NCBI RefSeq assembly: GCF_946478955.1
Contig: NZ_CAMLDL010000009.1
Coordinates: 1 to 64,000 of the forward strand
Source: an uncultured Sphingomonas sp.
GTDB lineage: Bacteria > Pseudomonadota > Alphaproteobacteria > Sphingomonadales > Sphingomonadaceae
Direction: 5' to 3'
Length of the DNA: 64,000 nt
The notes under the pieces are model-generated. The model had not been told where the DNA came from. It saw nothing but the letters and a program-made list of their open reading frames with translations, and made no database searches. Below, one piece after another: positions 24,423-33,135 of this stretch. The position numbers and the translations under genes were made by a program. How positions within the stretch are numbered: position 1 is the first letter of the stretch; every line of letters begins with the position of its first letter.

Positions 24423-26684
24423 ATGCGCCGCATCCCTCAGACCATTTCTGTTGTTGCTCTTGCAACGGCTACCTTCCTTGCCGCCCCGGCGTTCGCGCAG
24501 GACAGCGCGGACACGACGCAACCTACCGCCAACACGACGAGTGATGGCCTGACTGAAATTGTCGTTACGGCACAGCGCCGGAGCGAAAACCTGCAGGACA
24601 TTCCGCTGTCGGTCGCGACCGTGAACGACGAGACACTATCGGCGGTCAATTCGGGCGGCGCCGACATCCGCGGTCTCGCCGGCCGCGTGCCCAGCCTCAA
24701 CATCGAAAGCAGCTTCGGCCGCACTTTCCCGCGCTTTTACATCCGCGGCCTTGGCAACACCGACTTTGACCTCAACGCGTCGCAACCGGTTAGCCTTGTT
24801 TATGACGATGTGGTGCTGGAAAACCCGATCCTTAAGGGCTTCCCGGTATTCGACGTTGACCGGGTCGAAGTCCTTCGCGGCCCTCAGGGCACCCTATTTG
24901 GTCGCAACACCCCGGCCGGCATCGTCAAGTTTGATACGGTAAAGCCGTTTCAGGGGAGCAATTATGCAAAGCTTAGCGTCGGGACGCTTGGTACCGTTAA
25001 CGCCGAAGCAGCAATAGGCGGGCAGGTAAGCGACACGGTCGCCGTTCGCGCGTCGGCATTGATGCAGCGTCGCGGAAACTGGGTTGATAATCTGGCCGAC
25101 CCGGGGAAGCATGACCTTGAAGGGTACGAAGATTATGCGGCACGTCTGCAGGTCGAATTCCGCCCCAACGAAGACCTGAAGATCCGCCTGACCGGCCAGT
25201 TCCGGGACCTTGACGGCGACGCACGCGTGTTCCGCGCCAATGCCTTCAAAACTGGCAGCAACAAGTTGGTGGGTGTCGATGGCGGCAAATTCAAACGCGA
25301 CGAAGTCGCGACGAACGGCCTCAACTTTCAGAAGCTGAAGACGCAGAATGTTGCAGGCTCGATCGAGTATGATCTCGGCCCTGCAACGCTATATTCGATC
25401 ACCAGCTACTGGCATGGTTCACTTGAAAGCCGCGGTGACATTGACGGCGGTACTGATACTGGCCCCGGCTTCATTCCGTTCCAGGCGCAGAGCCAGGACA
25501 ACGTCCCGAGCCTTGACCAATTCACGCAGGAGTTCCGGGTCGCGTCGAATAACGCCACTGGCCTGGGATATCAGGCGGGGTTGTTCTATTTCAACGAAAA
25601 GCTGGACATCGAAACCCTCGATTTCCCGGCCCCGACATCGACGACGCCATCGGCTATCGTAAACCAGCGGCAGGACTCCAAAGCCCTCGGCATATTTGGA
25701 TCGCTGAACTACAAGTTCGATCAGGGTTTGACGGTTCAGGCGGGCGCGCGCTGGAATCATGACAAGAAAACGCTGACGGCCGAGCGACTTTACGATGTTC
25801 GTCCGATCTACATTGGCGGCGGACCAGTCGATCCCGTTACCAAGAAGGTGAAGGACAGCGTTCTCACCTGGGATGTTTCGGCAATTCAGGAACTGAATCC
25901 GGACGTCAACGTCTACGCCCGCGTCGCCAAGGGCTATCGCGCTCCGGCAATTCAGGGCCGTATCCTGTTCGACCGTGATGTGACCACGGCGAAGAGTGAA
26001 AATACGATGTCCTACGAAGCCGGAATCAAAACGGTGCTTCTGGATCGCCGTGTTCGGTTCAACCTGACGGGCTATTTCTTCAAGACCAAGGATCTACAGC
26101 TCTCGGCGGTTGGTGGCGCGGCAAATGCCAATCTGCTGCTCAACGCAGATGCGGTGAAGGGCCATGGCTTCGAAGCGGAACTGCAGGCTCGGCCGACCAA
26201 AGGCCTGACCCTTGCTGCTGGCGTCAGCTACAACAGTGCAAAAATTCACGACAAGACGCTGACTGTGGAAACTTGTGCGGCGGCCTGCACCGTGCTCGAT
26301 CCAATTGCATCGCCGGCTGCGCCGTTCCAGCCAGCCATTGTCTATATCGACGGCAACCAGCTGCCGCAGGCGCCGAAGTGGACAGTCAATTGGTCGGCGG
26401 GCTACGAATATCCCGTCGGTCCGGGGTCGCTCTATGTCTTCACGGACTGGTACCATCGGTCGAAGATCAACTTCTTCCTGTATGAATCGGTCGAATTCTC
26501 AGACAACAAGCTGCTCGAAGGCGGCATGCGTGTCGGATACAAGACCAACCGCTATGACATTGCGGCCTTCGGTCGGAACATCACCAACGATAAGAGTGCG
26601 GTCAGCGGCATCGATTTCAACAACCTTACCGCGATGGTCAACGAACCGCGCATTTGGGGCGTTGAGTTTGGCGTGAAGTTCTAA
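24423..26684 (+). CDS. TonB-dependent outer-membrane receptor
   Basis: A 753-residue outer-membrane beta-barrel with a plug domain. Signal peptide of about 25 residues (cleavage after APAFA), TonB-box-like LTEIVVTAQRR at residues 43-53, plug domain to about residue 170 with VEVLRGPQGTLFGRNTPAG, then a 22-strand barrel ending with the expected terminal phenylalanine (GVEFGVKF). It belongs to the broad sphingomonad group of TonB-dependent receptors; no siderophore, sugar or vitamin gene adjoins it, so the ligand is unknown. The pip gene follows 75 bases later behind a hairpin. Confidence 0.92.
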   Translation: MRRIPQTISVVALATATFLAAPAFAQDSADTTQPTANTTSDGLTEIVVTAQRRSENLQDIPLSVATVNDETLSAVNSGGADIRGLAGRVPSLNIESSFGRTFPRFYIRGLGNTDFDLNASQPVSLVYDDVVLENPILKGFPVFDVDRVEVLRGPQGTLFGRNTPAGIVKFDTVKPFQGSNYAKLSVGTLGTVNAEAAIGGQVSDTVAVRASALMQRRGNWVDNLADPGKHDLEGYEDYAARLQVEFRPNEDLKIRLTGQFRDLDGDARVFRANAFKTGSNKLVGVDGGKFKRDEVATNGLNFQKLKTQNVAGSIEYDLGPATLYSITSYWHGSLESRGDIDGGTDTGPGFIPFQAQSQDNVPSLDQFTQEFRVASNNATGLGYQAGLFYFNEKLDIETLDFPAPTSTTPSAIVNQRQDSKALGIFGSLNYKFDQGLTVQAGARWNHDKKTLTAERLYDVRPIYIGGGPVDPVTKKVKDSVLTWDVSAIQELNPDVNVYARVAKGYRAPAIQGRILFDRDVTTAKSENTMSYEAGIKTVLLDRRVRFNLTGYFFKTKDLQLSAVGGAANANLLLNADAVKGHGFEAELQARPTKGLTLAAGVSYNSAKIHDKTLTVETCAAACTVLDPIASPAAPFQPAIVYIDGNQLPQAPKWTVNWSAGYEYPVGPGSLYVFTDWYHRSKINFFLYESVEFSDNKLLEGGMRVGYKTNRYDIAAFGRNITNDKSAVSGIDFNNLTAMVNEPRIWGVEFGVKF

Positions 26685-26705
26685 GACATTCCTATTTGCG
26701 TTCGC

Positions 26706-26744
26706 GTTGGGGCGGCAGGTGCGCTAGGCATCCGCCGCCCCAAT
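26706..26744 (+). terminator. Hairpin after the TonB-dependent receptor gene
   Basis: TTGGGGCGGC (26707-26716) and GCCGCCCCAA (26734-26743) form a perfect 10-pair stem plus a wobble closing pair, around a 17-base loop, starting 22 bases after the receptor stop. Only a short ATCATTTC follows, so termination may need Rho; it could also stabilise the 3' end. Confidence 0.6.
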
Positions 26745-26759
26745 CATTTCGGAGGAAAT

Positions 26760-27716
26760 ATGAGCGAGCGTCGAACCCTTTATCCGCCGATTGAGCCGTA
26801 TGAGACCGGGATGCTCGACGTGGGCGATGGCCACACCCTGTATTGGGAAAGGTGCGGCACCAAGGGCGCAAAGCCGGTTGTGTTCCTGCACGGCGGTCCA
26901 GGTTCAGGCGTAAGCCCGAACCAACGCCGCCAGTTCGATCCCACCAAATATGACATTCTGCTGTTCGATCAGCGCGGGTGCGGCCGATCGACGCCGTTCG
27001 CCAGCCTCGACAATAATACGACCTGGGATCTCGTCGACGATATTGAACGCCTACGCACACAAGTGATGGGCGTCGATAAATGGATGGTGTTCGGCGGCAG
27101 CTGGGGTTCCACACTCAGCCTAGCCTATGCGCAAAGCCATCCTGACCGCGTCAGCGAGCTGATCCTTCGCGGTATATTCCTGTTCCGCCAAAACGAGGTC
27201 GACTGGCTCTACAAATATGGCGCGTCAGAATTGTATCCGGAGGAGTGGGAGAAATTCACGGGCTTCATTCCAGAAAATGAACGCGGCGACCTGGTCGAAG
27301 CCTATCGCAAGCGACTGACGGGTGATGACCCCGCGATCCAGTTGGAAGCGGCGAAGCGGTGGAGCATGTGGGAAGGCGTCACGGTAACGCTGCTTCCTGA
27401 TGAAGCCATGCTCGACGAATTCACCGAAGACAGCCATGCCATTCCGATCGCCCGGATCGAGAACCACTATATGAAGCACAACGGCTGGCTTGATGAAGGG
27501 CAGTTATTGGCCAACGCCGACCGATTGAAGGGTATTCCGGGGGTGATTGTGCAGGGCCGCCACGACTGTTGCACCCCGCCCGCCGCGGCCTGGGACCTCA
27601 AACAAGCGTGGCCGGAAGTGGATTTGCAGATTGTGCCCGACGGCGGCCATTTGTTCAGCGAACCGGGCATTACCGACGGCCTGGTTCGCGCCAGCGATCG
27701 ATTTGCCGCACACTGA
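26760..27716 (+). CDS. pip: Prolyl aminopeptidase (proline iminopeptidase)
   Basis: Alpha/beta hydrolase of family S33 that removes N-terminal proline from peptides. 318 residues; HGGPGSG oxyanion region, nucleophile Ser114 in GGSWGSTLS, Asp269 in GRHDCCTPP and His297 in DGGHLF, giving the complete triad. CGRSTPF is another family signature. A GGAGG lies 5 bases ahead of the ATG. No signal peptide, so cytosolic. tRNA-Gly follows 56 bases downstream. Confidence 0.94.
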   Translation: MSERRTLYPPIEPYETGMLDVGDGHTLYWERCGTKGAKPVVFLHGGPGSGVSPNQRRQFDPTKYDILLFDQRGCGRSTPFASLDNNTTWDLVDDIERLRTQVMGVDKWMVFGGSWGSTLSLAYAQSHPDRVSELILRGIFLFRQNEVDWLYKYGASELYPEEWEKFTGFIPENERGDLVEAYRKRLTGDDPAIQLEAAKRWSMWEGVTVTLLPDEAMLDEFTEDSHAIPIARIENHYMKHNGWLDEGQLLANADRLKGIPGVIVQGRHDCCTPPAAAWDLKQAWPEVDLQIVPDGGHLFSEPGITDGLVRASDRFAAH

Positions 27717-27772
27717 GCATTGACGACAGGGGATTGCCAGTGGCAAAGGCCCCTTCCGCCCTAACGGGCAGA

Positions 27773-27846
27773 GCGGGTGTAGCTCAATGGTAGAGCAGAA
27801 GCCTTCCAAGCTTACGACGAGGGTTCGATTCCCTTCACCCGCTCCA
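27773..27846 (+). tRNA. tRNA-Gly (anticodon TCC)
   Basis: Cloverleaf with acceptor GCGGGTG/CACCCGC, D arm GCTCAATGGTAGAGC, anticodon loop CTTCCAA (anticodon TCC, decoding GGA and GGG) and T arm GGGTTCGATTCCC. The 3' CCA is encoded in the DNA. Discriminator U. Preceded by a short spacer after pip. Confidence 0.97.
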
Positions 27847-27875
27847 ATCCTTTCTGCAAAAGATATTCTCAACGC

Positions 27876-28838
27876 TCAAAGCGGCCTGCGCGATTCCCGC
27901 CGCCAATAGCCGAGGCCAGAATATTCAAGGTCGGCACGCGGCCAATCGCCCAGATTCGCACCGGCTTCGTAAGTGTCCTGCATGAATTTTAGCAGCGCGC
28001 TATCTGGATCCTTCGCGGTTCGGATGGCTTCATATGGCAGGATGAACTCGCCCATCGCTTCATTAAATGATGCGCCGTCTGGCCCTACTTTGGCGGCGGA
28101 ATAGCCACCCGGTTGCGGCGCGGCATAGGCGTAAAAGGCCGGATTATCGAAACCCTCACCGCCCGCCCAAAAGCCACAGCAATTGACCTCGTGCGTATAG
28201 GACTCCGCCGTAATCGGCCCAACGTCGAGACGCGGTGGTGCGCGACGCCCCGAAAAGCGGGTAACATTGAGGTCAAAACTGCCCCAATAGAAGTTCACCG
28301 GGCTGACCTTTCCCGTGTAGCGCGCCCGAAATTTCGTAAAGACCCGCGACACTTGCAACAGCACCTGCCAGAAGCGGTGGGCGAATATGGGATCATAGCT
28401 TTTGTGGATGTCGTCCTGCTCAAACGGAATGGGATCGGCGCACTCCACCGGCATCGTCCAAATACTGGTAGACAGGCCCATGCTCTTCAAGAGCGCCATT
28501 ACCTCGGCGTAGAAATTGGCAACGCTTTGCGGCCGTAACGCAATCGTCTGTTGGTCGCCGGCATTAGTCGACACGACCAGCTGGTGATCGATGAAATCGA
28601 AATCGATTTGAAAGAAGCGATTGCCATAGGGAATTGGCGAAGTGGTCAATCCGCGGCAGGAAACGTACAGCGGCACATGCCACCAATGATTGGTGAAGGG
28701 CGCATGGGCCAGTCGGACCTTCCCGACGATTTGCGACCACATGTGCAGGGTGACCATCGTGTCCCGCCAATCGCCAAGCGGCAGGGGCGGCCAAACATTG
28801 CTGTTGCTGATTGCGGTTATGTTCGGTTGGTCGGCCAC
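27876..28838 (-). CDS. DUF5996 family protein
   Basis: A 320-residue soluble protein starting GTG, with GGGAG at good distance. The opening WPPLPLGDWRDTMVTLHMWSQIVGKVRL and the central FYWGSFDLNVTRFSGR with HEVNCCGFWAGG are the signatures of DUF5996. Its biochemical role is not known to me. Tryptophan- and histidine-rich conserved segments suggest an enzyme or ligand-binding protein. It is divergent from egtB across a 197-base gap, which may hold a shared control region. Confidence 0.82.
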   Translation of the reverse strand: MADQPNITAISNSNVWPPLPLGDWRDTMVTLHMWSQIVGKVRLAHAPFTNHWWHVPLYVSCRGLTTSPIPYGNRFFQIDFDFIDHQLVVSTNAGDQQTIALRPQSVANFYAEVMALLKSMGLSTSIWTMPVECADPIPFEQDDIHKSYDPIFAHRFWQVLLQVSRVFTKFRARYTGKVSPVNFYWGSFDLNVTRFSGRRAPPRLDVGPITAESYTHEVNCCGFWAGGEGFDNPAFYAYAAPQPGGYSAAKVGPDGASFNEAMGEFILPYEAIRTAKDPDSALLKFMQDTYEAGANLGDWPRADLEYSGLGYWRRESRRPL

Positions 28839-29035
28839 ATCCGTCTCCCATTAAGCAGGTCCGATTCGTCGCGGATATGCCCCGCAATCGCCGAAAAACG
28901 GGATTTCGTGCTCGAAATGCCCCATTTCTCCCGCTCTTGATGGAACGACGGGTCGCGATGGTGGTTCCACCTGAGAACAAAAGGTGACATTAGACACCGT
29001 CGGTCAGGGCCGATCAGGTGCGAAAAGGAGCGGAC

Positions 29036-30274
29036 GTGGCGCGAAGCGATGAGCCAATACGCAAATCTCTAACCGAGCGGTTGCTTGAGACACGGCAATT
29101 GACGTCGAGCCTGGCCGACCCGCTAAGCGATGCCGACGCCACCATTCAGCCATTTCCCGATGCTAGCCCCGCGAAATGGCATTTGGCACACACCACCTGG
29201 TTTTTCGAAACATTCGTCCTGCGCGATCATGTGAAAGGCTATCGTCCATTCGATGATCGCTGGGCCTATTTGTTCAACAGCTATTACAATGGTGAAGGCG
29301 ACCGGCATGCGCGCGCACGGCGCGGCATGATCAGCAGGCCGAGCCTGGACGACGTCCGCAAATGGCGGGAACGGGTTGATGCCGCGCTTCTGGATGCGAT
29401 TCCCGATCTCGCCGACGACGCATTGGCGTTGGTCGAAATCGGCATCAATCATGAACAGCAGCACCAGGAATTATTCCTGACCGACCTTCTGGCGACTTTC
29501 GCCGCAAATCCACTGGAACCTGCTTATGGCACTTTAGAGCCGACGGCCTGCTATTCGAGCGAGCCGATGCAGTTTCATCCTGGTCGCAATGGCATCGTCC
29601 AGGTTGGTGCCAGCGATCGCGATACATTTGCCTTTGATTGTGAAACGCCTCGACACCAAACGTTGCTGCACCCTCACGCGATCGCCCAGCGTTGCGTCAC
29701 TAGTGGCGAATGGCAGGATTTCATTGCCGATGGGGGATATGATCGCGTCGACCTATGGTTGAGCGAGGGATGGGATTGGCGCCAGGCGCATGACATCACC
29801 GCGCCGCTGTACTGGCACTGCGATCACCAAAGCGCATTCACGCTCGCCGGTCGGCGGGACATTGATCGGGCCGCACCGGTATCGCACATCAGCTATTATG
29901 AGGCGGACGCATTTGCACGTTGGGCCGGGGCCCGGTTGCCGACAGAAGCCGAGTGGGAGGATTTCTTTGCCTCGTCCGACCCCTATTTGGGTGTTCAGTT
30001 GGACCACGCCGGGCCGGTTTTGACCAGGCCCGACGGCGGTCCGTTCGGCAACGTGTGGCAATGGACCCAGTCTGCCTATCTACCCTACCCCGGCTTCACC
30101 CCTGCGGCCGGAACGGTTGGCGAATATAATGGCAAATTCATGTGCGGACAGTTTGTGTTGAAGGGCGCAAGCTGCGCCACCCCGCGCGGCCATTCTCGTG
30201 CGTCTTATCGCAATTTTTTCCCGCCTGCGGCACGCTGGCAATTTACGGGGGTACGCCTTGCAAGAAACGCTTGA
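29036..30274 (+). CDS. egtB: Ergothioneine biosynthesis sulfoxide synthase EgtB
   Basis: Non-haem iron enzyme that couples oxygen, hercynine and a thiol (cysteine or gamma-glutamylcysteine) to a sulfoxide. From the GTG at 29036, preceded at 5 bases by AAGGAG, the product has 412 residues. The DinB-like half holds the iron ligands: His52 in WHLAHTTW and His139 and His143 in INHEQQHQE. The C-terminal half is a formylglycine-generating-enzyme-like domain with RLPTEAEWE and FGNVWQWT. Overlaps egtD. egtA, egtC and egtE are not in the window. Confidence 0.94.
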   Translation: MARSDEPIRKSLTERLLETRQLTSSLADPLSDADATIQPFPDASPAKWHLAHTTWFFETFVLRDHVKGYRPFDDRWAYLFNSYYNGEGDRHARARRGMISRPSLDDVRKWRERVDAALLDAIPDLADDALALVEIGINHEQQHQELFLTDLLATFAANPLEPAYGTLEPTACYSSEPMQFHPGRNGIVQVGASDRDTFAFDCETPRHQTLLHPHAIAQRCVTSGEWQDFIADGGYDRVDLWLSEGWDWRQAHDITAPLYWHCDHQSAFTLAGRRDIDRAAPVSHISYYEADAFARWAGARLPTEAEWEDFFASSDPYLGVQLDHAGPVLTRPDGGPFGNVWQWTQSAYLPYPGFTPAAGTVGEYNGKFMCGQFVLKGASCATPRGHSRASYRNFFPPAARWQFTGVRLARNA

Positions 30275-31217
30275 GAAAACCGACCCGGCATTCCGCGCCG
30301 ATGTATTGGCCGGTTTGTCGGCATCCATTCCAGCGATTCCCGCGCGCTGGCTATATGATCGCCGCGGCAGTGAACTGTTCGACGATATTACCCGCCTTCC
30401 CGAATATTATCCTACGCGTACGGAGACTACACTCCTTACCCGCATACTCCCGGAGGTTGCCGCGTCGGTGGAATCCGGTGCGGCTGTGGTAGAATTCGGC
30501 GCCGGATCCCAGACGAAAACGCCGCTGTTGCTCAATGCGGTGAAACCGGCCGCCTATGTGCCAATCGATATCAGCGGCGATTATCTGCAGGAAAGCGCCG
30601 AGACCCTTCGCGGCGAGCATTCAGGCACCACGGTCCTGCCGCTGGTTGGTGATTTTACGCGCCCACTGGCGCTGCCTGAAGAAATTGCGGGAATGACACG
30701 GCTAGGTTTCTTCCCCGGCTCAACCATCGGCAATTTTGTGCCGCGCAGCGCCACCGATCTTTTGCGTCATTTCCGCGAAACGCTGGGCGTCGGATCGCGG
30801 CTGTTGATCGGCATGGACCGGATCAAACCGATTGACCGCATGATCGCCGCCTACGACGATGCGGAGGGTGTCACGGCTGCGTTCAATCTCAACCTGCTGA
30901 CCCGAATCAATCGGGAACTGGGCGCCGATATTCCGGTCGACGCATTCGTGCATGAGGCGCGGTGGAATGACATGCTCGCGCGGATTGAAATGCATCTTGT
31001 GGCAACTCGGGACGTTCGCTTCACCATCGACGGACAAGGATTTGCTTTTGCGAAGGGGCAGAGCATCCATACGGAAAACAGCCATAAATACGGCCCGCGC
31101 GGGGCGCGGCTATTGTTGCTCGCCGGCGGCTGGACGCCGATCAAGGAATGGCTGGCGCCCGATGACGATTTTGCCCTGATTCTGGCCGAAGCGCAGCCGC
31201 TCCGGTTCGCGCCTTAG
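30258..31217 (+). CDS. egtD: Histidine N-alpha-methyltransferase EgtD
   Basis: Makes hercynine by trimethylating histidine with AdoMet, the first step of ergothioneine synthesis. Recognised by RWLYDRRGSELFDDITRLPEYYPTR-like start region (residues about 28-52), the AdoMet loop VEFGAGSQTKT, the GSTIGNF stretch, and the C-terminal IHTENSHKYG. I propose a TTG start at 30258 with GGGGG upstream, giving 319 residues; this overlaps the 3' end of egtB by 17 bases. Upstream ATG codons in frame would lie deep in egtB. Confidence 0.92.
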   Translation: MQETLEKTDPAFRADVLAGLSASIPAIPARWLYDRRGSELFDDITRLPEYYPTRTETTLLTRILPEVAASVESGAAVVEFGAGSQTKTPLLLNAVKPAAYVPIDISGDYLQESAETLRGEHSGTTVLPLVGDFTRPLALPEEIAGMTRLGFFPGSTIGNFVPRSATDLLRHFRETLGVGSRLLIGMDRIKPIDRMIAAYDDAEGVTAAFNLNLLTRINRELGADIPVDAFVHEARWNDMLARIEMHLVATRDVRFTIDGQGFAFAKGQSIHTENSHKYGPRGARLLLLAGGWTPIKEWLAPDDDFALILAEAQPLRFAP

Positions 31218-31281
31218 GTTTCGATAGCATGCGAAAAGGCGATGTTTTCCCAACCATCGGTTGACAGGCCCGCGCCGGACC

Positions 31282-31303
31282 GCCAAGGAGCGCCAGCCTT
31301 GGC
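31282..31303 (+). terminator. Small hairpin between egtD and tRNA-Tyr
   Basis: GCCAAGG (31282-31288) and CCTTGGC (31297-31303) can pair around an 8-base loop. It may end the egtBD message ahead of the tRNA. There is no T-run, so the call is weak. Confidence 0.35.
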
Positions 31304-31346
31304 AGGCACGCCGGTTCCAGCAACCGTGCAGAGCCTGCCGACACCT

Positions 31347-31433
31347 GGACAGGTGGCCGAGTGGTTAAAGGCAGCAGACTGTAAATCTGCCCGGGTTTCC
31401 CGTACGCTGGTTCGAATCCAGCCCTGTCCACCA
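31347..31433 (+). tRNA. tRNA-Tyr (anticodon GTA)
   Basis: Class II tRNA with acceptor GGACAGG/CCTGTCC, D arm GGCCGAGTGGTTAAAGGC, anticodon loop containing CTGTAAA (anticodon GTA), a long variable arm (CCCGGGTTTCCCGTACG region) and T arm CTGGTTCGAATCCAG. Discriminator A and CCA encoded. The 87-base length fits. Confidence 0.96.
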
Positions 31434-31574
31434 TCACCTTCGTCGCTTTTTGCCGGAACGGGGTGACATTTCCCTGGCGACGCGCGATCATTATTTGTGA
31501 GCATTATCGCTTTCGCATAGAAGGTTTCGTAAATCGGCGCCTGAGGCAAATCGTGCCCAAACAGCGAAAAGGTA

Positions 31575-32171
31575 ATGAGCTGTATGGCGTACGTGATAGT
31601 TGGAGGTTGTATTTCGGCTCGGCAAATCGCGCAGGATAACGCTGCCCTTGTCTCACGGCTTTCGCCGGGACAGGTGGATGTTTTGCTGCTCGTCAACCAG
31701 CATATGAACAGCAAGGAAATTGCCGCCGAATTGGGAATCAGTCCTCACACAGTCGATCAACGTATTCGCGGCGCACTGTCCAAACTTGGTGTTGATCGGC
31801 GCGGAGAGGCCGCCAAAATCGTGGGCGCAGCCGTTTCCCCAGAGAGCGCCACATATCAGCGTTTGATACATCAATCACCGCACATCGACGAAATCCCGGC
31901 CCCGACCGATCAGGGCGATGCGGTCAGCAATCAGATTCGGCACGCTGATCGAGTAGGGGAGGTCGAGCCTTCCGGTTTCAAAACCGAGCAGAGGTCGGCG
32001 GGATCTCGGCCTCTCCTACAATTGCCGTTCGCAACCAGGAACCATCCAACCAATGAGATGGGCGTCGGCCAGAGATTGCTCTGGATAATCCTGATCGCGG
32101 CGGGAGCGGCCTTTTCGGCGGGTATGTACCTCGCCGGACTGGAAAGTCTTTCGCGGATGATTTCGAACTGA
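31575..32171 (+). CDS. LuxR-type regulator with a C-terminal membrane helix
   Basis: The 198-residue protein has a LuxR/GerE helix-turn-helix at residues about 27-75 (LSPGQVDVLLL, then MNSKEIAAELGISPHTVDQRI), a polar linker, and one hydrophobic segment near residues 166-187 (RLLWIILIAAGAAFSAGMYL) that would anchor it in the inner membrane. No receiver or autoinducer domain is present. The start is uncertain: the ATG at 31575 has only a weak site, whereas GGAGG at 31602-31606 would serve an in-frame ATT at 31611. It heads a row of three same-strand genes of unknown function. Confidence 0.78.
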   Translation: MSCMAYVIVGGCISARQIAQDNAALVSRLSPGQVDVLLLVNQHMNSKEIAAELGISPHTVDQRIRGALSKLGVDRRGEAAKIVGAAVSPESATYQRLIHQSPHIDEIPAPTDQGDAVSNQIRHADRVGEVEPSGFKTEQRSAGSRPLLQLPFATRNHPTNEMGVGQRLLWIILIAAGAAFSAGMYLAGLESLSRMISN

Positions 32172-32234
32172 CGCTTTCAGCTTGTTGGCTATGGCTCGAT
32201 GCGGGTCCTACCGCATCTCGGGAGACGACCAATT

Positions 32235-32579
32235 ATGCGTAAGTTGTTGATTGAGAATGCCGCCGTCGAAGTCGCGCACCAGGTTCGCGCCGTTGAAGAT
32301 TCGATTGAGCATGCGCTGGAAGAAATTGCCGAATTGCAGGCCCGGATGATTCGGGCACGGGCGACCGCCGGCGTCGCCACGTCGACTGGGCATGAAGCCC
32401 TACAGGAACTCGCCAATGCCACGATCAGCCTGGTCAGTGCCCGAGGCGGAATGGCCAATTGCCACTCCATCCTGAAGGACACCACCCAAAAGGTGCCCGG
32501 TCTGCGTACGTTTGGCTTTGGCGAAGGAAGCGAATGTCCCCCGGCGCAGGCCGCCCAGACGCTTCGGATTGTCGCCTGA
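32235..32579 (+). CDS. Hypothetical helical protein, 114 residues
   Basis: No domain recognised. The start MRKLLIENAAVEVAHQVRAV is behind GGGAG. Residues 1-50 are amphipathic, charged helix; the C-terminal third has two cysteines (in MANCHSIL and SECPPAQ). No signal peptide. It follows the LuxR-type regulator by 63 bases and precedes a small membrane protein, so it may be a soluble go-between, but this is a guess. Confidence 0.65.
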   Translation: MRKLLIENAAVEVAHQVRAVEDSIEHALEEIAELQARMIRARATAGVATSTGHEALQELANATISLVSARGGMANCHSILKDTTQKVPGLRTFGFGEGSECPPAQAAQTLRIVA

Positions 32580-32633
32580 CCGCCTTGATTGGACGGTTTG
32601 CGCTGGGCTTGCCGTCCATTAGGAAGGATGCCG

Positions 32634-33080
32634 ATGCTGTCACCGCTGCAATATTTCGCGCTGCTCATTCTTGTGGCCATGTATGCGTTCGCCCGCGGCA
32701 AGATTGATGAACGGGCAGCGGCCAGCATCTGCGTGATCGCAACCGTCGCCACGATGGTCGTTGCCTCGCCGGTAAGTCGAGGCTTTGCCAAGGTCGAATC
32801 AGGGGTTTTGGTTGTCGATCTTGTGGCGCTGGCGGCATTTTCCGCCATTGCGCTGCGATCAGACCGTTTTTGGCCGCTCTGGGTCGCCGGCTTCCAGCTT
32901 ACGTCAACGATCGCACATGGCCTAAAGGCCGTCCACGTCGGGTTGCTGCCGCAGGCATATGCGGTTGCGGAGCGATTTTGGGTCTACCCCATTTTCCTGG
33001 TGATCGTCGTCGGAACCTGGCGAAGCCATCGCCGTCGGAGCCAACAGGGCGCCAGCTATACTAACGCCCATCCAGTCTGA
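32634..33080 (+). CDS. Hypothetical small membrane protein, 148 residues
   Basis: Four hydrophobic segments can be seen: residues about 3-17 (PLQYFALLILVAMYAF), 28-46, 58-76 and 104-124, with a basic tail RSHRRRSQQ. No family recognised. AGGAAGG lies 6 bases ahead of the chosen ATG. Third member of the LuxR-led set; downstream is phoR, whose start is 56 bases away, but the phosphate genes are a separate functional unit. Confidence 0.65.
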   Translation: MLSPLQYFALLILVAMYAFARGKIDERAAASICVIATVATMVVASPVSRGFAKVESGVLVVDLVALAAFSAIALRSDRFWPLWVAGFQLTSTIAHGLKAVHVGLLPQAYAVAERFWVYPIFLVIVVGTWRSHRRRSQQGASYTNAHPV

Positions 33081-33135
33081 ATGTCGGCCATACACGGCGC
33101 TGGATTGCTGGCCTCCGTCGGCTTAATAAGCCGCT

